64,000 bases of DNA from Hippophae tibetana (lineage: Eukaryota > Streptophyta > Magnoliopsida > Rosales > Elaeagnaceae). Positions 49,855 through 63,700 of the stretch are shown one piece after another. Made by a program: the position numbers and the translations under genes. The notes under the pieces are model-generated. The model was not told the origin of the DNA. It made no database searches and was given only the letters and a program-made list of their open reading frames with translations. The stretch's first letter is position 1, and the number at the start of each line of letters is the position of its first letter. The stretch is taken from contig CM072801.1 in NCBI GenBank assembly GCA_037013495.1, forward strand, positions 110,305,816-110,369,815, read 5' to 3'.

Positions 49855-52800
49855 GTTGCTGAAAATGGTGTATCTACCTTCATATATCTATTTTAAGAAT
49901 TTTATGTTTAAAAAATTTTGTGCTTTGGAGGTTTTCTCCTCTCTTAAGTCACAATTTCCAAAAAGAGAAATAAATTGTGTCCTTAAAGTCTTGTCTTTTA
50001 TTTCAATTTTGTTGACATTGTTTTCCACTTTGGATTTCATATATTATTTTTCTTTAAAATCTTGTCGTCTTTTACTTTTCTTTGTTTTATGTGTTCCACC
50101 TTTCTTTCTTCTTGAGAAAAACAAGAGAGCTAATACAGTTCACAGTGTAAAAACAAAAGAAGGTATTAATTGTGGTTGTAACTAAAAACTGTTATAACTT
50201 TTATTTCGTGCATCGAAATGAGTACTATAACATATCAAATCTGAAGCTCGTTCTGATGCCTAAAAACGCATCGTAGCAATAGTATATTTGTCCACTATTG
50301 TCAACCCAAATTTCATGGTTCATACTACATAATGATGTCTTAAACTTTGGTCGCACCTTATTTCGTTGTAATCTCTTCTCGCTCTTTAGGATTTCAATTT
50401 GTTCATCTTAGCCATATTCTTAGTAATTCAATCCTTCTTGTTCCATTGAGTTCTAGCGTTCTTAGGTTGTCCGCAAAAGGGATTTGCATCGTTTGGGATC
50501 ATAACCTTGGTTGTGGAAAATGGAGTATCTATCTTCACATATCTATTTTTAGAATTTTAGGTTTAAACAATTTTGTGCTTTGGAGGTTTTCTCCTCTCTT
50601 AAGTCACAATTTCCAAAAAGAGAAAGAAATTGTGTCCTTAAAGTCTTGTCTTTTATTTCAATTTTGTTGACATTGTTTTCCACTTTGGATATCATATCTT
50701 ATTTTTCTTTAAAATCTTGTCATCTTTTACTTTTCTTTGTTTTATGTGTTCCACCTTTCTTTCTTCTTGAGAAAAACAAGAGAGCTAATACAGTTCACAG
50801 TGTAAAAACAAAAAGAAGGTATTAATTGTGGTTGTAAATAAAAACTGTTATAACTTTTATTTTGTGCATCGAAATGAGTACTATAATATATCAAATCTGA
50901 AGCTCCTTCCGATGCCTAAAAACGCACCGTAGCAATAGTATATTTCCCCACTTTTGTCAACCCAAATTTCATGGTTCATACTACATAATGATGTCTTAAA
51001 CTTTGGTCGCACCTTATTTCGTTGTAATCACTTCTTCCTCTTTAGGATTTCAATTTGTTCATCTTAGCCATATTCTTACTAATTCAATCTTTCTTATTGC
51101 ATTGAGTTCCAACGTTCTTAGGTTGTCCTTAAAAGGGAATCACATCGTTTGGGATCATAACCTTGGTTGCTGAAAATGGTGTATCTACCTTCACATATCT
51201 ATTTTTAGAATTTTAGGTTTAAACAATTTTGTGCTTTGGAGGTTTTCTCCTCTCTTAAGTCACAATTTCCAAAAAGAGAAGGAAATTGTGTCCCTAAAGT
51301 CTTGTCTTTTATTTCAATTTTCTAGACATTGTTTTCCACTTTGGATTTCATATCTTATTTTTCTTTAAAATCATGTCATCTTTTACTTTTCTTTGTTTTA
51401 TGTGTTCCACCTTTCTTTCTTCTTGAGAAAAACAAGAGAGCTAATACAGTTCACAGTGTAAAAACAAAAAGAAGGTATTAATTGTGGTTGTAACTAAAAA
51501 CTGTTATAACTTTTATTTTGTGCATCGAAATGAGTACTATAACATATCAAATTTGAAGCTCCTTCCGATGCCTAAAAACGCACAGTAGCAATAGTATATT
51601 TCCCCACTTTTGTCAACCCAAATTTCATGGTTCATACGACATAATGATGTCTTAAACTTTGGTCGCACCTTATTTCGTTGTAATCTCTTCTCGCTCTTTA
51701 GGATTTCAATTTGTTCATCTTAGCCATATTCTTAGTAATTCAATCTTTCTTATTCCATTGAGTTCCAGCGTTCTTAGGTTGTCCGCAAAAGGGATTCGCA
51801 TCGTTTGGGATCATAACCTTGGTTGTGGAAAATGGAGTATCTACCTTCACATATCTATTTTTAGAATTTTATGTTTAAAAAATTTTGTGCTTTTGAGGTT
51901 TTCTCCACTCTTAAGTCACAATTTCCAAAAAGAGAAAGAAATTGTGTCCTTAAAATCTTGTCTTTTATTTCAATTTTGTTGACATTGTTTTCCACTTTGG
52001 ATTTCATATCTTATTTTTCTTTAAAATCTTGTCGTCTTTTACTTTTCTTTGTTTTATGTGTTCCACCTTTCTTTCTTGAGAAAAACAAGAGAGCTAATAC
52101 AGTTCACAGTGTAAAAACAAAAAGAATTTATTAATTGTGGTTGTAACTAAAAACTGTTATAACTTTTATTTTGTGCATCGAAATGAGTACTATAACATAT
52201 CAAATCTGAAGCTCCTTCCGATGCCAAAAAACGCACCGTAGCAATAGTATATTTCCCCACTTTTGTCAACCCAAATTTCATGGTTCATACTACATAATGA
52301 TGTCTTAAACTTTGGTCGCACCTTATTTCGTTGTAATCTCTTCTTCCTCTTTAGGATTTCAATTTGTTCATCTTAGCCATATTCTTAATAATTCAATCTT
52401 TCTTATTCCATTGAGTTCCAGCGTTCTTAGGTTTTCCGCAAAAGGGATTCGCATCTTTTGGAATCATAACCTTGGTTGCTGAAAATGGTGTATCTACCTT
52501 CACATATCTATTTTAAGAATTTTATGTTTAAAAAAATTTGTGCTTTGGAGGTTTTCTCCTCTCTTAAGTCACAATTTCCAAAAAGAGAAAGAAATTGTGT
52601 CCTTAAAGTCTTGTCTTTTATTTCAATTTTGTTGACATTGTTTTCCACTTTGGATTTCATATCTTATTTTTCTTTAAAATCTTGTCGTCTTTTACTTTTC
52701 TTTGTTTTATGTGTTCCACCTTTCTTTCTTCTTGAGAAAAACAAGAGAGCTAATACAGTTCACAGTGTAAAAACAAAAGAAGGTATTAATTGTGGTTGTA

Positions 52801-55800
52801 ACTAAAAACTGTTATAACTTTTATTTCGTGCATCGAAATGAGTACTATAACATATCAAATCTGAAGCTCGTTCTGATGCCTAAAAACGCATCGTAGCAAT
52901 AGTATATTTGTCCACTATTGTCAACCCAAATTTCATGGTTCATACTACATAATGATGTCTTAAACTTTGGTCGCACCTTATTTCGTTGTAATCTCTTCTC
53001 GCTCTTTAGGATTTCAATTTGTTCATCTTAGCCATATTCTTAGTAATTCAATCCTTCTTGTTCCATTGAGTTCTAGCGTTCTTAGGTTGTCCGCAAAAGG
53101 GATTTGCATCGTTTGGGATCATAACCTTGGTTGTGGAAAATGGAGTATCTATCTTCAAATATCTATTTTTAGAATTTTAGGTTTAAACAATTTTGTGCTT
53201 TGGAGGTTTTCTCCTCTCTTAAGTCACAATTTCCAAAAAGAGAAAGAAATTGTGTCCTTAAAGTCTTGTCTTTTATTTCAATTTTGTTGACATTGTTTTC
53301 CACTTTGGATATCATATCTTATTTTTCTTTAAAATCTTGTCATCTTTTACTTTTCTTTGTTTTATGTGTTCCACCTTTCTTTCTTCTTGAGAAAAACAAG
53401 AGAGCTAATACAGTTCACAGTGTAAAAACAAAAAGAAGGTATTAATTGTGGTTGTAACTAAAAACTGTTATAACTTTTATTTTGTGCATCGAAATGAGTA
53501 CTATAATATATCAAATCTGAAGCTCCTTCCGATGCCTAAAAAGGCACCGTAGCAATAGTATATTTCCCCACTTTTGTCAACCCAAATTTCATGGTTCATA
53601 CTACATAATGATGTCTTAAACTTTGGTCGCACCTTATTTCGTTGTAATCACTTCTTCCTCTTTAGGATTTCAATTTGTTCATCTTAGCCATATTCTTACT
53701 AATTCAATCTTTCTTATTGCATTGAGTTCCAACGTTCTTAGGTTGTCCTTAAAAGGGAATCACATCGTTTGGGATCATAACCTTGGTTGCTGAAAATGGT
53801 GTATCTACCTTCACATATCTATTTTTAGAATTTTAGGTTTAAACAATTTTGTGCTTTGGAGGTTTTCTCCTCTCTTAAGTCACAATTTCCAAAAAGAGAA
53901 GGAAATTGTGTCCCTAAAGTCTTGTCTTTTATTTCAATTTTCTAGACATTGTTTTCCACTTTGGATTTCATATCTTATTTTTCTTTAAAATCATGTCATC
54001 TTTTACTTTTCTTTGTTTTATGTGTTCCACCTTTCTTTCTTCTTGAGAAAAACAAGAGAGCTAATACAGTTCACAGTGTAAAAACAAAAAGAAGGTATTA
54101 ATTGTGGTTGTAACTAAAAACTGTTATAACTTTTATTTTGTGCATCGAAATGAGTACTATAACATATCAAATTTGAAGCTCCTTCCGATGCCTAAAAACG
54201 CACAGTAGCAATAGTATATTTCCCCACTTTTGTCAACCCAAATTTCATGGTTCATACGACATAATGATGTCTTAAACTTTGGTCGCACCTTATTTCGTTG
54301 TAATCTCTTCTCGCTCTTTAGGATTTCAATTTGTTCATCTTAGCCATATTCTTAGTAATTCAATCTTTCTTATTCCATTGAGTTCCAGCGTTCTTAGGTT
54401 GTCCGCAAAAGGGATTCGCATCGTTTGGGATCATAACCTTGGTTGTGGAAAATGGAGTATCTACCTTCACATATCTATTTTTAGAATTTTATGTTTAAAA
54501 AATTTTGTGCTTTTGAGGTTTTCTCCGCTCTTAAGTCACAATTTCCAAAAAGAGAAAGAAATTGTGTCCTTAAAATCTTGTCTTTTATTTCAATTTTGTT
54601 GACATTGTTTTCCACTTTGGATTTCATATCTTATTTTTCTTTAAAATCTTGTCGTCTTTTACTTTTCTTTGTTTTATGTGTTCCACCTTTCTTTCTTGAG
54701 AAAAACAAGAGAGCTAATACAGTTCACAGTGTAAAAACAAAAAGAAGGTATTAATTGTGGTTGTAACTAAAAACTGTTATAACTTTTATTTTGTGCATCG
54801 AAATGAGTACTATAACATATCAAATCTGAAGCTCCTTCCGATGCCAAAAAACGCACCGTAGCAATAGTATATTTCCCCACTTTTGTCAACCCAAATTTCA
54901 TGGTTCATACTACATAATGATGTCTTAAACTTTGGTCGCACCTTATTTCGTTGTAATCTCTTCTTCCTCTTTAGGATTTCAATTTGTTCATCTTAGCCAT
55001 ATTCTTAATAATTCAATCTTTCTTATTCCATTGAGTTCCAGCGTTCTTAGGTTTTCCGCAAAAGGGATTCGCATCTTTTGGAATCATAACCTTGGTTGCT
55101 GAAAATGGTGTATCTACCTTCACATATCTATTTTAAGAATTTTATGTTTAAAAAAATTTGTGCTTTGGAGGTTTTCTCCTCTCTTAAGTCACAATTTCCA
55201 AAAAGAGAAAGAAATTGTGTCCTTAAAGTCTTGTCTTTTATTTCAATTTTGTTGACATTGTTTTCCACTTTGGATTTCATATCTTATTTTTCTTTAAAAT
55301 CTTGTCGTCTTTTACTTTTCTTTGTTTTATGTGTTCCACCTTTCTTTCTTCTTGAGAAAAACAAGAGAGCTAATACAGTTCACAGTGTAAAAACAAAAGA
55401 AGGTATTAATTGTGGTTGTAACTAAAAACTGTTATAACTTTTATTTCGTGCATCGAAATGAGTACTATAACATATCAAATCTGAAGCTCGTTCTGATGCC
55501 TAAAAACGCATCGTAGCAATAGTATATTTGTCCACTATTGTCAACCCAAATTTCATGGTTCATACTACATAATGATGTCTTAAACTTTGGTCGCACCTTA
55601 TTTCGTTGTAATCTCTTCTCGCTCTTTAGGATTTCAATTTGTTCATCTTAGCCATATTCTTAGTAATTCAATCCTTCTTGTTCCATTGAGTTCTAGCGTT
55701 CTTAGGTTGTCCGCAAAAGGGATTTGCATCGTTTGGGATCATAACCTTGGTTGTGGAAAATGGAGTATCTATCTTCAAATATCTATTTTTAGAATTTTAG

Positions 55801-57714
55801 GTTTAAACAATTTTGTGCTTTGGAGGTTTTCTCCTCTCTTAAGTCACAATTTCCAAAAAGAGAAAGAAATTGTGTCCTTAAAGTCTTGTCTTTTATTTCA
55901 ATTTTGTTGACATTGTTTTCCACTTTGGATATCATATCTTATTTTTCTTTAAAATCTTGTCATCTTTTACTTTTCTTTGTTTTATGTGTTCCACCTTTCT
56001 TTCTTCTTGAGAAAAACAAGAGAGCTAATACAGTTCACAGTGTAAAAACAAAAAGAAGGTATTAATTGTGGTTGTAACTAAAAACTGTTATAACTTTTAT
56101 TTTGTGCATCGAAATGAGTACTATAATATATCAAATCTGAAGCTCCTTCCGATGCCTAAAAAGGCACCGTAGCAATAGTATATTTCCCCACTTTTGTCAA
56201 CCCAAATTTCATGGTTCATACTACATAATGATGTCTTAAACTTTGGTCGCACCTTATTTCGTTGTAATCACTTCTTCCTCTTTAGGATTTCAATTTGTTC
56301 ATCTTAGCCATATTCTTACTAATTCAATCTTTCTTATTGCATTGAGTTCCAACGTTCTTAGGTTGTCCTTAAAAGGGAATCACATCGTTTGGGATCATAA
56401 CCTTGGTTGCTGAAAATGGTGTATCTACCTTCACATATCTATTTTTAGAATTTTAGGTTTAAACAATTTTGTGCTTTGGAGGTTTTCTCCTCTCTTAAGT
56501 CACAATTTCCAAAAAGAGAAGGAAATTGTGTCCCTAAAGTCTTGTCTTTTATTTCAATTTTCTAGACATTGTTTTCCACTTTGGATTTCATATCTTATTT
56601 TTCTTTAAAATCATGTCATCTTTTACTTTTCTTTGTTTTATGTGTTCCACCTTTCTTTCTTCTTGAGAAAAACAAGAGAGCTAATACAGTTCACAGTGTA
56701 AAAACAAAAAGAAGGTATTAATTGTGGTTGTAACTAAAAACTGTTATAACTTTTATTTTGTGCATCGAAATGAGTACTATAACATATCAAATTTGAAGCT
56801 CCTTCCGATGCCTAAAAACGCACAGTAGCAATAGTATATTTCCCCACTTTTGTCAACCCAAATTTCATGGTTCATACGACATAATGATGTCTTAAACTTT
56901 GGTCGCACCTTATTTCGTTGTAATCTCTTCTCGCTCTTTAGGATTTCAATTTGTTCATCTTAGCCATATTCTTAGTAATTCAATCTTTCTTATTCCATTG
57001 AGTTCCAGCGTTCTTAGGTTGTCCGCAAAAGGGATTCGCATCGTTTGGGATCATAACCTTGGTTGTGGAAAATGGAGTATCTACCTTCACATATCTATTT
57101 TTAGAATTTTATGTTTAAAAAATTTTGTGCTTTTGAGGTTTTCTCCGCTCTTAAGTCACAATTTCCAAAAAGAGAAAGAAATTGTGTCCTTAAAATCTTG
57201 TCTTTTATTTCAATTTTGTTGACATTGTTTTCCACTTTGGATTTCATATCTTATTTTTCTTTAAAATCTTGTCGTCTTTTACTTTTCTTTGTTTTATGTG
57301 TTCCACCTTTCTTTCTTGAGAAAAACAAGAGAGCTAATACAGTTCACAGTGTAAAAACAAAAAGAAGGTATTAATTGTGGTTGTAACTAAAAACTGTTAT
57401 AACTTTTATTTTGTGCATCGAAATGAGTACTATAACATATCAAATCTGAAGCTCCTTCCGATGCCAAAAAACGCACCGTAGCAATAGTATATTTCCCCAC
57501 TTTTGTCAACCCAAATTTCATGGTTCATACTACATAATGATGTCTTAAACTTTGGTCGCACCTTATTTCGTTGTAATCTCTTCTTCCTCTTTAGGATTTC
57601 AATTTGTTCATCTTAGCCATATTCTTAATAATTCAATCTTTCTTATTCCATTGAGTTCCAGCGTTCTTAGGTTTTCCGCAAAAGGGATTCGCATCTTTTG
57701 GGATCATAACCTTG
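49855..57714. repeat. HOR: three 4-mer units of exactly 2620 bp
   Basis: Units are 49855-52474, 52475-55094 and 55095-57714. A 3-bp loss in the polypyrimidine run (giving CTTTCTTGAG) lies at 52071, 54691 and 57311, and CACAGTAGC at 51581, 54201 and 56821. Spacing is 2620 bp throughout. I saw no differences between units two and three except toward the end. Unit one has private changes (GAAATAAATTG, AAAGAATTTATT). The 653-bp monomers m80, m84 and m88 are the shortest in the window. No gene is present. Confidence 0.94.
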
Positions 57715-60700
57715 GTTGCTGAAAATGGTGTATCTACCTTCACATATCTATTTTAAGAATTTTATGTTTAAAAAATTTTGTGCTTTGGAGGTTTTCTCCT
57801 CTCTTAAGTCACAATTTCCAAAAAGAGAAAGAAATTGTGTCCTTAAAGTCTTGTCTTTTATTTCAATTTTGTTGACATTGTTTTCCACTTTGGATTTCAT
57901 ATCTTATTTTTCTTTAAAATCTTGTCGTCTTTTACTTTTCTTTGTTTTATGTGTTCCACCTTTCTTTCTTCTTGAGAAAAACAAGAGAGCTAATACAGTT
58001 CACAGTGTAAAAACAAAAAGAAGGTATTAATTGTGGTTGTAACTAAAAACTGTTATAACTTTTATTTTGTGCATCGAAATGAGTACTATAACATATCAAA
58101 TCTGAAGCTCCTTCCGATGCCTAAAAACGCACCTTAGCAATAGTATATTTCCCCACTTTTGTCAACCCAAATTTCATGGTTCATACTACATAATGATGTC
58201 TTAAACTTTGGTCGCACCTTATTTCGTTGTAATCACTTCCTCCTCTTTAGGATTTCAATTTGTTCATATTAGCCATATTCTTACTAATTCAATCTTTCTT
58301 ATTGCATTGAGTTCCAGCGTTCTTAGGTTGTCCGCAAAAGGGATTCGCATCGTTTGGGATCATAACCTTGGTTGCTGAAAATGGTGTATCTATCTTCATA
58401 TATCTATTTTTAGAATTTTAGATTTAAAAATTTTTGTGCTTTGGAGGTTTTCTCCTCTCTTAAGTCACAATTTCCAAAAAGAGAAAGAAATTGTGTCCTT
58501 AGAGTCTTGTCTTTTATTTCAATTTTGTTGACATTGTTTTCCACTTTGGATTTCATATCTTATTTTTCTTTAAAATCATGTCATCTTTTACTTTTCTTTG
58601 TTTTATGTGTTCCACCTTTCTTTCTTCTTGAAAAAAATAAGAGAGCTAATACAGTTCACAGTGTAAAAACAAAAGAAGGTATTAATTGTGGTTGTAACTA
58701 AAAACTGTTATAACTTTTATTTCGTGCATCGAAATGAGTACTATAACATATCAAATCTGAAGCTCGTTCTGATGCCTAAAAACGCACCCTAGCAATAGTA
58801 TATTTGTCCACTATTGTCAACCCAAATTTCATGGTTCATACTACATAATGATGTCTTAAACTTTGGTCGCACCTTATTTCGTTGTAATCTCTTCTCGCTC
58901 TTTAGGATTTCAATTTGTTCATCTTAGCCATATTCTTAGTAATTCAATCCTTCTTGTTCCATTGAGTTCCAGCGTTCTTAGGTTGTCCGCAAAAGGGATT
59001 CACATCGTTTGGGATCATAGCCTTGGTTGTGGAAAATGGAGTATCTATCTTCACATATCTATTTTTAGAATTTTAGGTTTAAACAATTTTGTGCTTTGGA
59101 GGTTTTCTCCTCTCTTAAGTCACAATTTCCAAAAAGAGAAAGAAATTGTGTCCTTAAAGTCTTGTCTTTTATTTCAATTTTGTTGACATTGTTTTCCACT
59201 TTGGATTTCATATCTTATTTTTCTTTAAAATCTTATCATCTTTTACTTTTCTTTGTTTTATGTGTTCCACCTTTCTTTCTTCTTCAGAAAAACAAGAGAG
59301 CTAATACAGTTCACAGTGTAAAAACAAAAAGAAGGTATTAATTGTGGTTGTAACTAAAAACTGTTATAACTTTTATTTTGTGCATCGAAATGAGTACTAT
59401 AACATATCAAATCTGAAGCTCCTTCCGATGCCTAAAAACGCTACTTAGCAATAGTATATTTCCCCACTTTTGTCAACCCAAATTTCATGGTTCATACTAC
59501 ATAATGATGTCTTAAACTTTGGTCGCACATTATTTCGTTGTAATCACTTCTTCCTCTTTAGGATTTCAATTTGTTCATCTTAGCCATATTCTTACTAATT
59601 CAATCTTTCTTATTGCATTGAGTTCCAGCGTTCTTAGGTTGTCCGCAAAAGGGAATCGCATCGTTTGGGATCATAACCTTGGTTGCTGAAAATGGTGTAT
59701 CTACCTTCACATATCTATTTTTAGAATTTTAGGTTTAAACAATTTTGTGCTTTGGAGGTTTTCTCCTCTCTTAAGTCACAATATCCAAAAAGAGAAAGAA
59801 ATTGTGTCCTTAAAGTCTTGTCTTTTATTTCAATTTTGTTGACATTGTTTTCCACTTTGGATTTCATATCTTATTTTTCTTTAAAATCTTGTCGTCTTTT
59901 ACTTTTCTTTGTTTTATGTGTTCCACCTTTATTTCTTCTTGAGAAAAACAAGAGAGCTAATACAGTTCACAGTGTAAAAACAAAAAGAAGGTATTAATTG
60001 TGGTTGTAACTAAAAACTGTTATAACTTTTATTTTGTGCATCGAAATGAGTACTATAACATATCAAATCTGAAGCTCCTTCCGATGCCTAAAAACGCACC
60101 GTAGCAATAGTATATTTCCGCACTTTTGTCAACCCAAATTTCATGGTTCATACGACATAATGATGTCTTAAACTTTGGTCGCACCTTATTTCGTTGTAAT
60201 CTCTTCTCGCTCTTTAGGATTTCAATTTGTTCATCTTAGCCATATTCTTAGTAATTCAATCTTTCTTATTCCATTGAGTTCCAGCGTTCTTAGGTTGTCC
60301 GCAAAAGGGATTCGCATCGTTTGGGATCATAACCTTGGTTGTGGAAAATGGAGTATCTATCTTCACATATCTATTTTTAGAATTTTAGATTTAAAAAATT
60401 TTGTGCTTTGGAGGTTTTCTCCTATCTTAAGTCACAATTTCCAAAAAGAGAAAGAAATTGTGTCCTTAAAGTCTTGTCTTTTATTTCAATTTTGTTGACA
60501 TTGTTTTCCACTTTGGATTTCATATCTTATTTTTCTTTAAAATCTTGTCGTCTTTTACTTTTCTTTGTTTTATTTGTTGCACCTTTCTTTCTTCTTGAGA
60601 AAAACAAGAGAGCTAATACAGTTCACAGTGTAAAAACAAAAAGAAGGTATTAATTGTGGTTGTAACTAAAAACTGTTATAACTTTTATTTTAGTGCATCG

Positions 60701-63700
60701 AAATGAGTACTATAACATATCAAATCTGAAGCTCCTTCCGATACCTAAAAATGCACCGTAGCAATAGTATATTTCCCCACTTTTGTAAACCCAAATTTCA
60801 TGGTTCATACTACATAATGATGTCTTAAACTTTGGTCGCACCTTATTTCGTTGTAATCTCTTCTTCCTCTTTATGATTTCAATTTGTTCATCTTAGCCAT
60901 ATTCTTAATAATTCAATCTTTCTTATTCCATTGAGTTCCAGCGTTCTTAGGTTGTCCGCAAATGGGATTCGCATCGTTTGGGATCATAACCTTGGTTGTT
61001 GAAAATGGTGTATCTGTCTTCACATATCTATTTTTAGAATTTTGGATTTAAAAAATTTTGTGCTTTCGAGGTTTTCTCCTCTCTTAAGTCACAATATCCA
61101 AAAAGAGAAAGAAATTGTGTCCTTAAAGTCTTGTCTTTTATTTCAATTTTGTTGACATTGTTTTCCACTTTGGATTTCATTTCTTATTTTTCTTTAAAAT
61201 CTTGTCATCTTTTACTTTTCTTTGTTTTATGTGTTCACCTTTCTTTTTGCTTGAGAAAAACAAGAGAGCTAATACAGTTCACAGTGTAAAAACAAAAAGA
61301 AGGTATTAATTGTGGTTGTAACTAAAAACTGTTATAACTTTTATTTTGTGCATCGAAATGAGTACTATAACATATCAAATCTGAAGCTCCTTCCGATGCC
61401 TAAAAACACACCGTCGCAATAGTATATTTCCCCACTTTTGTCAACCCAAATTTCATGGTTCATACTACATAATGATGTCTTAAACTTTGGTCGCACCTTA
61501 TTTCGTTGTAATCACTTCTTCCTCTTTAGGATTTCAAATTGTTCATCTTAGCCATATTCTTACTAATTCAATCTTTCTTATTGCATTGAGTTCCAGCGTT
61601 CTTAGGTTGTCCGCAAAAGGGAATCGCATCGTTTAGGATCATTACCTTGGTTGCTGAAAATGGTGTATCTACCTTCACATATCTATTTTTAGAATTTTAG
61701 GTTTAAACAATTTTGTGCTTTGGAGGTTTTCTCCTCTCTTAAGTCAGAATTTCCAAAAAGAGAAAGAAATTGTGTCCTTAAAGTCTTTTCTTTTATTTCA
61801 ATTTTGTTGATATTGTTTTCCACTTTGGATTTCATTTCTTATTTTTCTTTAAAATCTTGTCATCTTTTACTTTTCTTTGTTTTATGTGTTCCACCTTTCT
61901 TTCTTCTTGAGAAAAACAAGAGAGCTAATACAGTTCATAGTGTAAAAACAAAAAGAAAGTATTAATTGTGGTTCTAACTAAAAACTGTTATAACTTTTAT
62001 TTTGTGCATCGAAATGAGTACTATAACATATCAAATCTGAAGCTCATTTCGATGCCTAAAAACACACCGTAGCAATAGTATATTTCCCCACTTTTGTCAA
62101 CCCAAATTTCATGGGTCATACGACATAATGATGTCTTAAACTTTGGTCGCACCTTATTTCGTTGTAATCTCTTCTCGCTCTTTAGGATTTCAATTTGTTC
62201 ATCTTAGCCATATTCTTAGTAATTCAATCTTTCTTATTCCATTGAGTTCCAGCGTTCTTAGGTTGTCCGCAAAAGGGATTCGCATCTTTTGGGATCATAA
62301 CCTTGGTTGTGGAAAATGGAGTATCTATCTTCTCATATCTATTTTTAGAATTTTAGATTTAAAAATTTTTGTGCTTTGAGGTTTTCTCCTCTCTTAAGTC
62401 ACAATTTCCAAAAAGAGAAAGAAATTGTGTCCTTAAAGTCTTGTCTTTTATTTCAATTTTGTTGACATTGTTTTCCACTTTGGATTTCATATCTTATTTT
62501 TCTTTAAAATCTTGTCGTCTTTTACTTTTCTTTGTTTTATGTGTTCCACCTTTCTTTCTTCTTGAGAAAAACAAGAGAGCTAATACAGTTCACAGTGTAA
62601 AAACAAAAAGAAGGTATTAATTGTGGTTGTAACTAAAAACTGTTATAACTTTTATTTTGTGCATCGAAATGAGTACTATAACATATCAAATCTGAAGCTC
62701 CTTCCGATGCCTAAAAATGCACCGTAGCAATAGTATATTTCCCCACTTTTGTCAACCCAAATTTCATGGTTCATACTACATAATGATGTCTTAAACTTTG
62801 GTCGCACCTTATTTCGTTGTAATCTCTTCTTCCTCTTTAGGATTTCAATTTGTTCATCTTCGCCATATTCTTAATAATTCAATCTTTCTTATTCCATTGA
62901 GTTCCAGCGTTCTTAGGTTGTCCGCAAAAGGGATTCGCATCTTTTGGGATCATAACCTTGGTTGCTGAAAATGGTGTATCTACCTTCACATATCTATTTT
63001 AAGAATTTTATGTTTAAAAAATTTTGTGCTTTGGAGGTTTTCTCCTCTCTTAAGTCACAATTTCCAAAAAGAGAAAGAAATTGTGTCCCTAAAGTCTTGT
63101 CTTTTATTTCAATTTTGTAGACATTGTTTTCCACTTTGGATTTCATATCTTATTTTTCTTTAAAATCATGTCATCTTTTACTTTTCTTTGTTTTATGTGT
63201 TCCACCTTTCTTTCTTCTTGAGAAAAACAAGAGAGCTAATACAGTTCACAGTGTAAAAACAAAAAGAAGGTATTAATTGTGGTTGTAACTAAAAACTGTT
63301 ATAACTTTTGTTTTGTGCATCGAAATGAGTACTATAACATAGCAAATCTGAAGCTCCTTCCGATGCCTAAAAACGCACCGTAGCAATAGTATATTTCCCC
63401 ACTTTTGTCAAATCAAATTTCATGGTTCATACGACATAATGATGTCTTAAACTTTGGTCGCACCTTATTTTGTTGTAATCTCTTCTCGCTCTTTAGGATT
63501 TCAATTTGTTCATCTTAGCCATATTCTTAGTAATTCAATCTTTCTTATTCCATTGAGTTCCAGCGTTCTTAGGTTGTCCGCAAAAGGGATTCGCATTGTT
63601 TGGGATCATAACCTTGGTTGTGGAAAATGGAGTATCTATCTTCACATATCTATTTTTAGAATTTTAGATTTAAAAAATTTTGTGCTTTGGAGGTTTTCTC

